A stretch of 64,000 nt of DNA from Shumkonia mesophila (GCF_026163695.1 NZ_JAOTID010000002.1:275511-339510); one strand, 5' to 3'. Positions 1 to 9,737 are shown, counted from the first letter of the stretch. Notes: generated by a model not told the origin, from the sequence alone. Translations and numbers: made by a program.

Positions 1-1268
1 GGGTCAAGGCGGACAGCACATCCGACGAGCTTGGAACCCTGAGCCGTGCCTTCAACCGCATGACCGAGCAGCTTGAGACGCAGCAACGGGGGTTGATGGA
101 GGCCAACCGCGAACTCGACGAGCGCCGGCGGTTCTCCGAGGCGGTGTTGACCGGGGTCAGCGCCGGCGTCATTGGCCTCGATGGCGCCCAGCGTATCACG
201 CTTCCCAATCGCTCGGCCTCGCAATTGCTGGCCACCGACCTCGACGGCGCGATCGGGACCGGCATCGCCGGAATCTTCCCGGAAATCGAGGCGATGATGG
301 GGGAGGCCCGCCATCGGCCCGACCGCCTGCATCAGGCGGAAATCCGCGTCACCCGCGAGCGCAGCGTGCGCACCCTGCTGGTGCGGGTGGCGGCCGAGTG
401 CCTGAATGACGAGATCGTCGGCTATGTCGTTACCTTCGACGACATCACCGCCTTGCAGGCGGCGCAACGCAAGGCGGCGTGGGCCGACATCGCCCGGCGC
501 ATCGCCCATGAGATCAAGAACCCGCTGACGCCGATCCAGTTGTCGGCCGAGCGGCTCAAGCGCAAGTATCTGGACCAGATCACCTCGGATCGCGACACCT
601 TTTCCATGTGCACCGAAACGATCATCCGCCAGGTCGAGGACATCGGGCGCATGGTCGACGATTTTTCGTCCTTCGCCCGCATGCCGCAGCCCTCGATGAA
701 ACCCGAGAACCTGGTCGAGATCTGCCGCCAGGCGGTCTTCCTCGAGCGCACCCGGCATCCGGAGATCGATTTCGATCTGCGCGAGCCCGGAGAGCCGGTC
801 AGCCTCAGGTGCGACAGCCGGCAGGTCGGACGCGCGCTCGCCAACGTGCTGAAGAACGCCGCCGAATCGATCGAGCGGCGCGAGGGCGAGGCTGCTCCGC
901 CGGCGGGCGAGATCGTCATCGCCCTGCGCCGTGCGGAAGAGACGGACGGTCCACGCATCGTCATCGAGGTGGAGGACAACGGCGTCGGGCTGCCCGAGGA
1001 ATACCGCGACCGCCTGACCGAACCCTATGTGACGACCCGCGACAAGGGGACCGGACTAGGCCTTGCCATCGTCAAGAAAATCATGGAAGACCACGACGGC
1101 GACCTGCTCATCGAGGACCGGCCGGTGGCCGGCGCCAGGATTTCACTGATATTCGGTCCCCACGGCGTCGCTCCGGCGGCGCCCGACGAAGGGGCCGGCG
1201 CCGCGAACGACGTCGACGCCACCGGCTCCTTGAACGCTGCAACGGACATTCCGGCCCATGGCTCATGA
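1..1268 (+). CDS. ntrY: Nitrogen regulation sensor histidine kinase NtrY (5' end cut by the window)
   Basis: C-terminal part of a membrane-bound sensor kinase; the reading frame is already open at base 3, so the start lies outside the window. The visible order is the end of a HAMP-type linker (about 3-110), a PAS-like domain (about 130-440), a HisKA domain whose H-box reads AHEIKNP (phospho-acceptor His codon 507-509), and a HATPase_c domain with N-box (NVLKNAAES), G1 (DNGVGLP) and G2 (GTGLGLAI) motifs. By family knowledge it phosphorylates NtrX and takes part in nitrogen and redox signalling. Its 3' end overlaps ntrX by 11 bases, which implies translational coupling. The identification rests on the PAS-HisKA-HATPase order and on the ntrX neighbour; the N-terminal membrane segments cannot be seen. 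Confidence 0.93.
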   Translation, partial: VKADSTSDELGTLSRAFNRMTEQLETQQRGLMEANRELDERRRFSEAVLTGVSAGVIGLDGAQRITLPNRSASQLLATDLDGAIGTGIAGIFPEIEAMMGEARHRPDRLHQAEIRVTRERSVRTLLVRVAAECLNDEIVGYVVTFDDITALQAAQRKAAWADIARRIAHEIKNPLTPIQLSAERLKRKYLDQITSDRDTFSMCTETIIRQVEDIGRMVDDFSSFARMPQPSMKPENLVEICRQAVFLERTRHPEIDFDLREPGEPVSLRCDSRQVGRALANVLKNAAESIERREGEAAPPAGEIVIALRRAEETDGPRIVIEVEDNGVGLPEEYRDRLTEPYVTTRDKGTGLGLAIVKKIMEDHDGDLLIEDRPVAGARISLIFGPHGVAPAAPDEGAGAANDVDATGSLNAATDIPAHGS

Positions 1269-2652
1269 TATTCTGATCGTCGACGACGAACGGGACATCC
1301 GGCTCCTGACCTCGGGCATCCTCGAGGACGAGGGCTATCAGGCGCGCGAGGCCGGCGACAGCACGACGGCGCTGGCCAGCATCGAATCCCGGCAGCCCAG
1401 TCTGGTGCTGCTCGACATCTGGCTCAAGGGCAGCGAGCTGGACGGCCTGGAGATCCTGAAGATCATCAAGCAGGACCACCCCTATGTGCCGGTGGTGATC
1501 ATGAGCGGCCACGGCACCATCGAATCGGCGGTCGCCGCCATCAAGGACGGCGCCTATGACTTCATCGAGAAGCCGTTCGCCGCCGACCGCCTGGTGCTGG
1601 CCGTCAACCGGGCGATCGACGCCATGCGCCTCAAGCGCGAGAACGAGGAGCTGCGCCTGCGTGCGGGCACCGAAACCCAGCTGGTCGGCCGTTCGGCGGC
1701 CATCCACCAGGTGCGCCAGATCATCGAGCGGGTGGCGCCGGCCAACAGCCGCGTGCTGATCACCGGCCCGGCCGGCTCCGGCAAGGAAGTGGTGGCGCGC
1801 ATGCTGCATGCCCGCTCGCGCCGCGCCGGCGGGCCGCTGGTCGTCGTCAACTGCGCCAACATGGAACCCGGCCGGGTCGAAAGCACGCTGTTCGGCACCG
1901 AGACGTCGGGCGAGAGTCCGCGCAAGATGGGCATGCTGGAAGCGGCGCACAACGGCACCCTGCTGCTCGACGCGGTGGACGACATGCCGCTGGAGACCCA
2001 GGGAAAGATCGTGCGCATGCTTCAGGAACAGACGTTCGAGCGCGTCGGCGGCACCACGCGGGTGGAGGTCGATGTGCGGGTGGTCGCCGCCACCAGTTCG
2101 GACCTGGCGGCGAAGATGACTGCCGGGCAGTTCCGCGAGGACCTGTTCTTCCGGCTGAACGTGGTGCCGATCCCGGTGCCGTCGCTGCGCGAGCGGCGCG
2201 ACGACATTCCGCTGCTGGCCGAGCACTTCATGGCCCGGGCCGCCGCCAACGCCGGGCAGCCGTCGCGCACCTTCGGCGAGGACGCTATTGCCGCGCTCCA
2301 GGCCTACGACTGGCCGGGCAACGTCCGCGAGCTGCGCAACGTCGTCGAATGGCTGCTGATCATGGCGCCGGGGCCAAGCGAGGGGGCGATCCACGCCGAC
2401 ATGCTGCCGGCCGCCGTGACCGCCAAGACGGCCGTTCCCTCGGCCGCCGGCGGCAGCGAAATCATGAGCTTGCCTTTGCGCGATGCCCGCGAGATATTCG
2501 AGCGTGAATACCTGATTGCCCAGGTCAATCGGTTCGGTGGCAACATCTCCAAGACCGCCGCGTTCGTGGGTATGGAGCGCTCCGCCCTTCATCGGAAGCT
2601 GAAATCGCTTGGCGTGCAGAGCGAAGAAGGAGTACGCCGGGCGGAACCGTGA
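1258..2652 (+). CDS. ntrX: Nitrogen assimilation response regulator NtrX
   Basis: 464 aa response regulator of the NtrC class. It has an N-terminal receiver domain (about 1-120; acceptor Asp in LLLDIWLKG, conserved Lys in IEKPF), a sigma54-type AAA+ domain (about 140-380; Walker A GPAGSGKE) and a C-terminal Fis-type helix-turn-helix (about 425-455). Two features depart from a working sigma54 activator. The GAFTGA loop is absent (the region reads [10 protein letters not shown]), and the Walker B segment reads [10 protein letters not shown], with Ala239 where the catalytic Glu normally follows Asp238. Loss of GAFTGA is usual for NtrX; the Glu-to-Ala change is less expected. It is therefore probably a DNA-binding regulator that does not remodel sigma54 holoenzyme. 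It overlaps ntrY and is followed closely by trkA. Confidence 0.95.
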   Translation: MAHDILIVDDERDIRLLTSGILEDEGYQAREAGDSTTALASIESRQPSLVLLDIWLKGSELDGLEILKIIKQDHPYVPVVIMSGHGTIESAVAAIKDGAYDFIEKPFAADRLVLAVNRAIDAMRLKRENEELRLRAGTETQLVGRSAAIHQVRQIIERVAPANSRVLITGPAGSGKEVVARMLHARSRRAGGPLVVVNCANMEPGRVESTLFGTETSGESPRKMGMLEAAHNGTLLLDAVDDMPLETQGKIVRMLQEQTFERVGGTTRVEVDVRVVAATSSDLAAKMTAGQFREDLFFRLNVVPIPVPSLRERRDDIPLLAEHFMARAAANAGQPSRTFGEDAIAALQAYDWPGNVRELRNVVEWLLIMAPGPSEGAIHADMLPAAVTAKTAVPSAAGGSEIMSLPLRDAREIFEREYLIAQVNRFGGNISKTAAFVGMERSALHRKLKSLGVQSEEGVRRAEP

Positions 2653-2703
2653 GTGATCGTCACGGAGCGGCGGAATGCGGGACGAGACGGGGGTAAGGAT
2701 CCG

Positions 2704-4080
2704 ATGAAGGTTCTGGTTTGCGGCGCGGGACAGGTGGGCTTCAACATCGCCCGCTACCTCGCCATGGAAAACAACGACGTGACGGTCATCGACCAGTCGC
2801 CCGAACTGGTGCGCCGGATCAGCGACAGCCTCGACGTCAAGGGCGTCATCGGCCACGCCTCCCATCCGGACGTCCTGGAGCGGGCCGGCGCCGGCGACAC
2901 CGACATCATCATCGCCGTCACCCAGGCCGACGAGGTCAACATGATGGCCTGCCAGGTGGCGCATTCGCTGTTCGAGGTGCCGACCAAGATCGCCCGCGTG
3001 CGCCACCAGAGCTACCTCAACCCCATCTGGAGCACGCTGTTCTCGCGCGAGCACATGCCGATCGACGTCATCATCTCGCCCGAGATCGAGGTGGCGCGCG
3101 CGGTGACCCGGCGCTTCGAGGTGCCGGGCGCCTTCGAGATGATCCCGCTGGCGCAGGGCCGCGTGAAGCTGGTTGGCGTGCGCTGCGACGAGGGGTGCCC
3201 CCTGGTCAACACGCCGCTTCGCCAGCTGACCCAGCTGTTCCCCGACCTCAACATCGTCATCATCGGCCTGACCCGCCAGGGGCGCGCCATCGTGCCGACG
3301 GCCGACGACCAGATGCTGGTCGGCGACGAGGCCTACTTTGTGGTCGACAGCGACCAGTTGCCCCGCGCCATGGCCGCCTTCGGCCACGAGGAGGCGGAGG
3401 CGCGCCGGCTGCTGATTTTCGGCGGCGGCAACATCGGCCTGTTCCTGGCCAAGCAGGTCGAGGCCGATTTCCCCTGGGTTCATACCAAGATGATCGAGGC
3501 GACCGCGGATCGCGCCGAAACCATCGCCGCCGACCTCAAGAAGACGGTGGTGATCTATGGCGACGTGCTGGAGCCGGAAATCCTCGAGGAGGCCAACGTC
3601 GCGGCCACCGACACCGCAGTGGCCGTCACCAACGACGACGAGACCAACATCCTGTCGTCGCTGCTGGCCAAGCGGTACGGCTGCAAGCGCACCATCGCGC
3701 TGATCAACAAGCCGAGCTACGAGCCGCTGATCACGACGCTCGGCATCGACGTCGTGGTCAGCCCGCGCAACATCACGGTGTCGACCATTCTCCAGCACGT
3801 CCGGCGCGGCCGCATCCACGCGGTCCACACCTTGCGCGAGGGGTTCGGCGAATTGATCGAGGCCGAGGCGATGGAAACCTCGGGTCTGGTCGGCCAGAAG
3901 CTGCGCGACGCCAACATCCCGGCCGGCGCCATGGTCGGCGCCATCGTCCGCGACGGCCAGGTGATCAGCCCGCGCGGCGATACCGTCATCCAGGCCCATG
4001 ACCGCGTGGTGCTGTTCGCCACCACCGAGGCGGTACGCAAGGTCGAGAAGCTGTTTTCCGTTAGACTGGAATTCTTCTGA
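2704..4080 (+). CDS. trkA: Trk system potassium uptake regulatory protein TrkA
   Basis: 458 aa cytoplasmic NAD(H)-binding regulator of Trk potassium channels. It consists of two tandem RCK_N/RCK_C units: the first Rossmann motif is CGAGQVGFN near residue 7, and the second is FGGGNIGLF in the middle of the protein. The ATG at 2704 was chosen over an upstream in-frame GTG (2653) because it has a GGGGGTAAGG ribosome site a few bases before it and begins directly at the Rossmann strand. The trkA gene sits in the ntrYX operon, as in other Rhodospirillales. Its channel partner TrkH is probably the gene at 8271-9737, about 4 kb downstream. Confidence 0.95.
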   Translation: MKVLVCGAGQVGFNIARYLAMENNDVTVIDQSPELVRRISDSLDVKGVIGHASHPDVLERAGAGDTDIIIAVTQADEVNMMACQVAHSLFEVPTKIARVRHQSYLNPIWSTLFSREHMPIDVIISPEIEVARAVTRRFEVPGAFEMIPLAQGRVKLVGVRCDEGCPLVNTPLRQLTQLFPDLNIVIIGLTRQGRAIVPTADDQMLVGDEAYFVVDSDQLPRAMAAFGHEEAEARRLLIFGGGNIGLFLAKQVEADFPWVHTKMIEATADRAETIAADLKKTVVIYGDVLEPEILEEANVAATDTAVAVTNDDETNILSSLLAKRYGCKRTIALINKPSYEPLITTLGIDVVVSPRNITVSTILQHVRRGRIHAVHTLREGFGELIEAEAMETSGLVGQKLRDANIPAGAMVGAIVRDGQVISPRGDTVIQAHDRVVLFATTEAVRKVEKLFSVRLEFF

Positions 4081-4092
4081 GGGAGAAAACGA

Positions 4093-4965
4093 TTGGGACG
4101 CATTGCCTATGTCAACGGCCGTTATGTTCCCCATGCCGAAGCGGCCGTTCACATCGAGGATCGGGGCTATCAATTCGCCGATGGCGTTTACGAGGTGCTG
4201 GCTGTCTACAGGGGCAAGCTGATCGACGAGCCCGGACACATCCAGCGCCTGGACCGTTCGCTTCGCGAGCTCAGGATCGGCTGGCCGGTGGCGCCGCGCG
4301 TGCTCGGCGTCCTGATGCGCGAGGTCGTCCGCCGCAACCGTCTGACGGACGGCATCATCTATATGCAGGTGACGCGTGGCGTCGCCCCGCGCGACCATCC
4401 GTTTCCCGAGAATGGCGTGGCCCCGGCCCTGGTGATGACCACCAAGGCCAAAAACCTCGACGCGCTGAAGGGCGGCATCCCGACGCGGGTGATCACGGTG
4501 CCCGATCAGCGCTGGGCGCGGCCCGACATCAAGTCGGTCGCCCTGTTGCCCAACTGCTTGGCCCGCCAGCAGGCCAAGGAGGCCGGGTGTTACGAGGCTT
4601 GGCAGATCGATCGCGACGGACTTATCACCGAGGGCACCGCGTCGAACGCGTGGATCGTCACCGCCAAGGGCGAGCTTTTGACCCGCAACGCCGACGAGAA
4701 CGCCATCCTCAACGGCATCACCCGGCTGGCCGTCGTCGACGTCGCCCGCGACGCGAAGGTGCGCCTGGTCGAACGGGGTTTCACCGTGAAGGAGGCGCTG
4801 AAGGCGAGCGAGGCCTTCATCACCAGCACCACCTCCTTCGTCAAGCCGGTGGTCGAGATCGACGGGCGGAAGGTGGGCGACGGCAAGCCCGGGCCGATCA
4901 CCCGCAAGCTCGGCCAACTGATCGCCCGGCGGTTGGAGGCCCAGGTCGCCGAGCGGGCCGCCTGA
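4093..4965 (+). CDS. dat: D-amino-acid aminotransferase (PLP fold type IV)
   Basis: 290 aa. It transfers amino groups between D-amino acids and 2-oxo acids, supplying D-glutamate or D-alanine for peptidoglycan or degrading D-amino acids. Fold type IV hallmarks are visible: the PLP lysine Lys147 in DIKSVALLPN, and ITEGTASNAW, which holds the Glu that contacts the pyridine nitrogen. The N-terminal segment (EDRGYQFADGVYEV) is typical of D-alanine aminotransferase and argues against BCAT or ADC lyase. The start is a TTG preceded by GAGGGAGAA. The gene follows trkA by 12 bases and precedes an aspartate-racemase-like gene, so the two may work together on D-amino acids. Substrate preference is inferred. 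Confidence 0.9.
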   Translation: MGRIAYVNGRYVPHAEAAVHIEDRGYQFADGVYEVLAVYRGKLIDEPGHIQRLDRSLRELRIGWPVAPRVLGVLMREVVRRNRLTDGIIYMQVTRGVAPRDHPFPENGVAPALVMTTKAKNLDALKGGIPTRVITVPDQRWARPDIKSVALLPNCLARQQAKEAGCYEAWQIDRDGLITEGTASNAWIVTAKGELLTRNADENAILNGITRLAVVDVARDAKVRLVERGFTVKEALKASEAFITSTTSFVKPVVEIDGRKVGDGKPGPITRKLGQLIARRLEAQVAERAA

Positions 4966-4990
4966 GGACGACGCGAGGAGCGTTCGAGCG

Positions 4991-5677
4991 ATGAAACGAG
5001 CCCTTGGCATCCTGGGCGGCATGGGGCCCCTGGCGACGGTCGATTTCATGCGCAAGGTGATCGACCTGACGCCGGCCGCCGGCGACCAGGACCACATCCC
5101 CATGGTGGTGGCCTCGATTCCGCAGGTGCCGGACCGCACGGCGGCCATCCTGGGCGGCGGCGAATCGCCGCTGCCGGCCATGCTGGAAGGCATCCGCCTG
5201 CTCAACCAGGCCGCCGTCGACGCCATCGCCATTCCGTGCAATACGGCGCACTACTGGTTCGACGAGTTGGCCCGCAAGTCCAGGGCACCCATCCTGCACA
5301 TCGTCGACGCCGCCTGCGCGGTCCTGAAGGAGCGGGCGGCCGGCGTGCGCACGGTCGGCTTCCTGGGGACCACCGGCATGGTCAGGTCGGGCATCTATCA
5401 GCGGCGGATCGAGGCCGGCGGCTATGTATGCCTGGTCCCCGAGGAGGACCACCAGGAGAAGTTGGTGATGGGCGGCATCTACAAGATCAAGGGCGGCGAT
5501 CTGGCGGCGGCGCGGGGCCTCCTGGAACGGGCGGCCGACGGTCTGCGCGCCCGCGGCGCCGGCGCCATCGTGCTCGGCTGCACCGAAATCCCCATCGTCA
5601 TCGCGGATGGCGGCGACGTCATCGACGCCACGCTCGCCCTGGCCGGCGCCTGCGTGCGCCGATTCGCCGCGGCATGA
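4991..5677 (+). CDS. Aspartate/glutamate racemase family protein
   Basis: 228 aa, PLP-independent Asp/Glu racemase superfamily. The N-terminus MKRALGILGGMGPLAT is characteristic of aspartate racemases. Both catalytic cysteines are present: Cys83 in IPCNTAH and Cys197 in LGCTEIP, consistent with an active two-base racemase. The gene lies 25 bases after the D-amino-acid aminotransferase, with a GAGGAG-like ribosome site in ACGCGAGGAG, and its stop overlaps the next start (ATGA). The pairing suggests interconversion of L- and D-aspartate (or a relative) feeding D-amino-acid transamination. Substrate cannot be fixed from the sequence; some family members are not aspartate-specific. Confidence 0.88.
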   Translation: MKRALGILGGMGPLATVDFMRKVIDLTPAAGDQDHIPMVVASIPQVPDRTAAILGGGESPLPAMLEGIRLLNQAAVDAIAIPCNTAHYWFDELARKSRAPILHIVDAACAVLKERAAGVRTVGFLGTTGMVRSGIYQRRIEAGGYVCLVPEEDHQEKLVMGGIYKIKGGDLAAARGLLERAADGLRARGAGAIVLGCTEIPIVIADGGDVIDATLALAGACVRRFAAA

Positions 5678-6336
5678 CCGTGGGCCTGCCGCCGCTGCCG
5701 AAGGCGGTGATCTTCGACTGGGACAACACCCTGGTCGAGACCTGGCCGGCCATCCACGCCGCCCTGGCCCGCACCTTCGAACGCTATGGCCTGACGCCCT
5801 GGACGTTCGAGGAAACCAAGCGGCGGGTTCGCAAATCGATGCGCGAAAGCTTTCCGCCGCTGTTCGGCGAGCGGTGGGAGGAGGCCGGCGCCTTCTTCAA
5901 GGAATCCTTCACCGCCATTCACCTGGACTTCCTCAAGCCGGCGCCGGGGGCGGAGGACATGCTGATGGCCCTCAAGGCGCGGGGGATCTATTTGGGGGTA
6001 GTCAGCAACAAGAACGGCGACGTCCTGCGCCAGGAGGCGGTACATCTGGGGTGGCAGGATTATTTCGGCCGCATCGTCGGCGCCTTTGACGCGCCGCGCG
6101 ACAAGCCGGCCGCCGATCCGGTGCACCTGGCCCTGGTCGGCAGCGGAATCGCCTGCGGACCGGAGGTGTGGTTCGCCGGCGATACCGACGTCGACCTCGA
6201 ATGCGCCGTCGCCGCCGGATGCATACCGGTGCTTGTGCGTCCCGAACCGCCTGCCAACGGCGAGTTTGACGAATTTGGTCCGGCTCACTATGTTAAGGGC
6301 TGTCTGGCGCTTTCCAACCTGATGCTAAGGTTGTAG
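5674..6336 (+). CDS. HAD-family hydrolase (phosphoglycolate phosphatase-like)
   Basis: 220 aa. HAD phosphatase with motif [10 protein letters not shown] (nucleophile Asp15, acid/base Asp17), motif II VVSNKNG, a Lys in RDKPAADP (motif III) and motif [14 protein letters not shown]. The helical cap domain occupies roughly residues 25-100, as in subclass I phosphatases such as Gph. The ATG overlaps the racemase stop as ATGA, indicating translational coupling in the trkA-dat-racemase operon. The substrate is unknown; phosphoglycolate or a small sugar phosphate is only a family-based guess. Confidence 0.85.
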   Translation: MTVGLPPLPKAVIFDWDNTLVETWPAIHAALARTFERYGLTPWTFEETKRRVRKSMRESFPPLFGERWEEAGAFFKESFTAIHLDFLKPAPGAEDMLMALKARGIYLGVVSNKNGDVLRQEAVHLGWQDYFGRIVGAFDAPRDKPAADPVHLALVGSGIACGPEVWFAGDTDVDLECAVAAGCIPVLVRPEPPANGEFDEFGPAHYVKGCLALSNLMLRL

Positions 6337-6476
6337 GGTGCCAAAATGTCCGGTCTTTTGGGGACGGTTCGGCAACGGATTGCCGGGTCGCAGGGGGTCG
6401 GGCGACTTCATCAAACTCTTTACGCCGGCAGGTCCAGAACGGGAGCTGTCGGTCAACAATATGGGAGGTGGCCTAC

Positions 6477-6731
6477 ATGTCCTCCGAACGCTCTCAGAAC
6501 GTTCAGGACGTCTTCCTGAACCACATTCGTAAGAACAAGACTCCCGTCACGGTTTTTCTCGTCAACGGCGTGAAACTGCAGGGGATCATTACCTGGTTTG
6601 ACAACTTCTCGGTGCTGTTGCGCCGGGACGGGCACACGCAGCTGGTCTACAAACACGCGATCTCGACGGTCATGCCGTCGGTGCAGATCCAGCTGTTCGA
6701 CCCCGACAAGGAAGAGGCAGCTGAAGCATAG
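6477..6731 (+). CDS. hfq: RNA chaperone Hfq
   Basis: 84 aa. Forms the hexameric Sm-like ring that pairs small RNAs with mRNAs. The Sm1 segment ([19 protein letters not shown]) and Sm2 segment (the YKHAIST stretch) are clear, followed by a short acidic C-terminal tail, usual for alphaproteobacteria. ATG 6477 was chosen because GGGAGGTGG lies directly upstream and the protein then begins at the conserved position; an in-frame GTG nine bases earlier would bury that ribosome site. The next gene is hflX, the classic hfq-hflX pair. Confidence 0.97.
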   Translation: MSSERSQNVQDVFLNHIRKNKTPVTVFLVNGVKLQGIITWFDNFSVLLRRDGHTQLVYKHAISTVMPSVQIQLFDPDKEEAAEA

Positions 6732-6736
6732 CTGAC

Positions 6737-8167
6737 TTGGACGACACTTCCGGGTTTTCTTCGACGCCATCGAGTGCCGGTCGGAGTTCTGATCGGTGTC
6801 TGGTGGTCCATCCTGAGCTCAAGGGGGAGCGCCTTCAAACGCGCGCCCCTGCCGCGCGCCTGGCCGAAGCCGTCGGCCTGGCTCGCGGCATCGAGCTTGC
6901 GGTGGTACACGCCGAAGTCATCCGCATCCCGCGCATCCGGCCGGCGACCCTGTTCGGGCGCGGCACGGTGGATCGTCTGCGCGCCCTGGTCAAAGGACCC
7001 GGGGCGGCGCCCGGCGCTTCCCCCGCGGACGACGCCGACGACGAGGATGTCTCCGTCGAGGAAGCGGCTCCCGATGGCAGCGGTCCCGCCGCCATCGACG
7101 TCACCATCGTCGATGCCGCCTTGAGCCCGGTCCAGCAGCGCAACCTCGAGAAGGCGCTGGGCTGCAAGGTCATCGATCGCACCGGCCTGATCCTGGAGAT
7201 TTTCGGGGCGCGGGCCCGCACACGCGAGGGGCGGCTGCAGGTCGAACTGGCGGCACTGACCTATCAGCGCAGTCGCTTGGTCCGCTCGTGGACCCACCTG
7301 GAGCGCCAGCGCGGCGGCTTCGGCTTCATGGGCGGCCCGGGCGAGGCGCAGATCGAGACGGACCGCCGGCTTCTGAGCGAGCGCATCATCCGGCTGACCA
7401 AGGAGATCAAGGAGGTCAAGCGGACCCGGTCCATCCAGCGCCATGCCCGTCAGCGCGTGCCCTATCCGGTGGTCGCCCTGGTCGGCTATACCAACGCGGG
7501 CAAGTCGACGCTGTTCAACCGTCTCACACGATCCGCCGTCGTCGCCAAGGACCAATTGTTCGCCACCCTCGATCCGACCATGCGCGCGTTGCGTCTGCCG
7601 TCGGGGCGTCACATCATCCTCTCCGACACCGTCGGCTTCATCTCCGATCTGCCGCATGAACTGGTCGCCGCCTTCCAGGCGACGCTCGAGGAGGTGTGCG
7701 AGGCCGACGTGGTGGTTCACGTGCGCGACATGGCCCACGCCGACAGCGAGGCCCAGCGCGAGGACGTGCATGGCGTGCTGGCCCAACTGGGCCTGGAGGC
7801 CACCGTCGATGCCGGCCTGATCGAGGCCCTCAACAAGATCGACCTGCTGGCGCCGGAGGGCCGAGCCCTGGTCGTCAATCAGGCGGCCCGGCGGGTGCCC
7901 CCGGCGCCGCCGGCGGTACCGTTGTCGGCGTCAACTGGCGAGGGGATTGCCGACCTGCTCGCCGCCTTCGATGCGCGCCTCACGCAATCCCGCCACGAGA
8001 TCGAGGCCGAAGTGGACCTCACCGACGGCGCCACCCTGGCCTGGCTCTATGCCCACGGCGAGGTGACCGCCCGGCGCGACGACGAGCGCCTGGCCTATCT
8101 GCGCGTCCGCCTGGACGCGGCCGACGCCGCCCGCTTCGCCCGCCGCAGGAACGGCGGGAAGATCTAG
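6737..8167 (+). CDS. hflX: Ribosome-dissociating GTPase HflX
   Basis: Up to 476 aa. The HflX N-terminal domain (about 20-190, including GRGTVDRL and the GGPGEAQIETDRR loop) is followed by a TRAFAC G domain: G1 GYTNAGKST, G3 DTVGF, G4 NKID. HflX binds 50S subunits and splits or rescues stalled ribosomes. The assigned TTG at 6737 has no well-placed ribosome site, and the first 20 residues are low-complexity. Translation may instead begin at a GTG near 6800, just before VVHPELKG. An acidic insert around residues 95-120 (ADDADDEDVSVEEAA) varies between species. Confidence 0.92.
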   Translation: MDDTSGFSSTPSSAGRSSDRCLVVHPELKGERLQTRAPAARLAEAVGLARGIELAVVHAEVIRIPRIRPATLFGRGTVDRLRALVKGPGAAPGASPADDADDEDVSVEEAAPDGSGPAAIDVTIVDAALSPVQQRNLEKALGCKVIDRTGLILEIFGARARTREGRLQVELAALTYQRSRLVRSWTHLERQRGGFGFMGGPGEAQIETDRRLLSERIIRLTKEIKEVKRTRSIQRHARQRVPYPVVALVGYTNAGKSTLFNRLTRSAVVAKDQLFATLDPTMRALRLPSGRHIILSDTVGFISDLPHELVAAFQATLEEVCEADVVVHVRDMAHADSEAQREDVHGVLAQLGLEATVDAGLIEALNKIDLLAPEGRALVVNQAARRVPPAPPAVPLSASTGEGIADLLAAFDARLTQSRHEIEAEVDLTDGATLAWLYAHGEVTARRDDERLAYLRVRLDAADAARFARRRNGGKI

Positions 8168-8270
8168 GCGCCCGGCGCACCCTGTAAAGATTCGGCATAG
8201 TTGTTACGGAAACTTTAGGTGCCTTGCGCACCCCGCATGTCGATCATCCGGCCGCTTCGGATTCCCCCTC

Positions 8271-9737
8271 GTGAATCGACTGGCGATGACGGCCAAATCC
8301 CTTCAGTTTGTCCTTTTCATCAACGGCATCCTCCTGTGCATCCTGGCGACGGTGATGCTGATTCCCGCCGCCGTCGACGGGTTTCTGGGTGATTCCGACT
8401 GGCACGTTTTCACCCTTTCCAGCGCCACCACCTTCGCGGCGGGCGTGTCGCTGGTGCTGGCCTACCGCGGCGATCCGCCGCCGTCGGGTTCCCGCTCTGG
8501 CTATCTGCTGACGGCGGTGAGCTGGGTGCTGACCGCTCTTTTCGGATCGCTGCCGCTCATGTTCAGTTCGCTGAACCTGTCGTTCACCGACGCCTTCTTC
8601 GAAACCATGTCGGGCCTGACGACGACCGGCTCGACGGTGCTGAGCGGCCTCGATTCCATGGCACCCGGTCTGCTGCTCTGGCGCTCGCTTCTCCAGTGGA
8701 TCGGTGGCGTCGGCATCGTGGTGATGGCGATCGTCCTGTTGCCGGCCCTGCGGGTCGGTGGCATGGAACTGTTCCGTACCGAATCGTCGGACATCTCGGA
8801 GAAGACGGTGCCGCAGGCCTACCGGCTGGCCGGCGTCACGGCGCTCGTCTATCTGGGGCTGTCGGTGGCCTGCGCGATTTCGATGATGGCGGCGGGCATG
8901 GGGCCATTCGACGCCATTAACCACGCCATGACCACCCTTGCCACCGGCGGCTATTCGACGAAGGACTCCTCGGTCGGCTTTTTCGACTCGGTGCCCATCG
9001 AGGTGGTGACCGAAGTGTTCATGGTGTCCGGCGCATTGCCTTTGATTTTTTACGCCCGCATCATCCTGTTGGGGCGCCGCGCCTTTCAGAACGAATGGCA
9101 GGTCGGCGGATTTCTGAAGATTCTGGCGGTGACGATCGGGCTTGCCGCGGTTTGGAACATCACCCAGGGAATGCCGGTCGGACAGGCGATCCGCCAGGCG
9201 GCGTTCAACGTCACCTCCATCCTCACCGACACCGGCTACGCCACGACCGACTTCGGCACCTGGGGTTCGTTCGCGATCGGCCTGTTCTTCGTTCTTTATT
9301 TCATCGGCGGCTGCGCCGGCTCGACCGCCGGGGCCATCAAGGTCTTTCGCTGGCAGATCCTGTTTGCCTCGGCGCGCCGGCAGATCCGCCTGATGTCCTC
9401 GCCGCACCGGGTGCTGGTGGTGCGCTATGCCGGGCGGCCGGTCGGTCCCGACATGATGGAGTCGGTGCGCAACTTCTTTTTCCTTTACCTGCTGACGTTC
9501 ATGGCGCTGGCGGCCGGCGTGATGACGACCGGCGTCGATTTCCTGTCGAGCACCACCGCGATCGCCCAGGCGATGGCCAATGCCGGGCCCGGCCTCGGGC
9601 CGCTGGTCGGCCCGGCCACCACCTTCGCCGCACTGCCGGCCGTCGCCAAGTGGCTGATCGCGGTGGGAATGTTGCTGGGCCGGCTGGAACTGGCCACGGT
9701 GTATGTCCTCTTTGCCGGCTGCTACTGGCGTCGATGA
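8271..9737 (+). CDS. trkH: TrkH-family potassium uptake channel protein
   Basis: 488 aa integral membrane protein with the fourfold pore-loop arrangement of the Trk/Ktr/HKT superfamily. The filter-loop glycines appear in TTTGSTV, TLATGGYST, LTDTGYATT and ANAGPGLGP. About ten membrane helices can be seen, from LFINGILLCILATVML at the N-terminus to VGMLLGRLELATVYVLF at the C-terminus. It conducts K+ inward under control of TrkA; trkA lies at 2704-4080. GTG 8271 is assumed; ATG 8286 is an alternative. A KdpD-like kinase and KdpE-like regulator follow, suggesting that channel level or activity is controlled by a K+- or turgor-sensing pair. Confidence 0.92.
   Translation: MNRLAMTAKSLQFVLFINGILLCILATVMLIPAAVDGFLGDSDWHVFTLSSATTFAAGVSLVLAYRGDPPPSGSRSGYLLTAVSWVLTALFGSLPLMFSSLNLSFTDAFFETMSGLTTTGSTVLSGLDSMAPGLLLWRSLLQWIGGVGIVVMAIVLLPALRVGGMELFRTESSDISEKTVPQAYRLAGVTALVYLGLSVACAISMMAAGMGPFDAINHAMTTLATGGYSTKDSSVGFFDSVPIEVVTEVFMVSGALPLIFYARIILLGRRAFQNEWQVGGFLKILAVTIGLAAVWNITQGMPVGQAIRQAAFNVTSILTDTGYATTDFGTWGSFAIGLFFVLYFIGGCAGSTAGAIKVFRWQILFASARRQIRLMSSPHRVLVVRYAGRPVGPDMMESVRNFFFLYLLTFMALAAGVMTTGVDFLSSTTAIAQAMANAGPGLGPLVGPATTFAALPAVAKWLIAVGMLLGRLELATVYVLFAGCYWRR

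Noticed and set aside
1108-5241. A 1377-residue minus-strand reading frame opposite ntrYX-trkA-dat
   Set aside because: Low-complexity shadow of genes with unambiguous plus-strand motifs.
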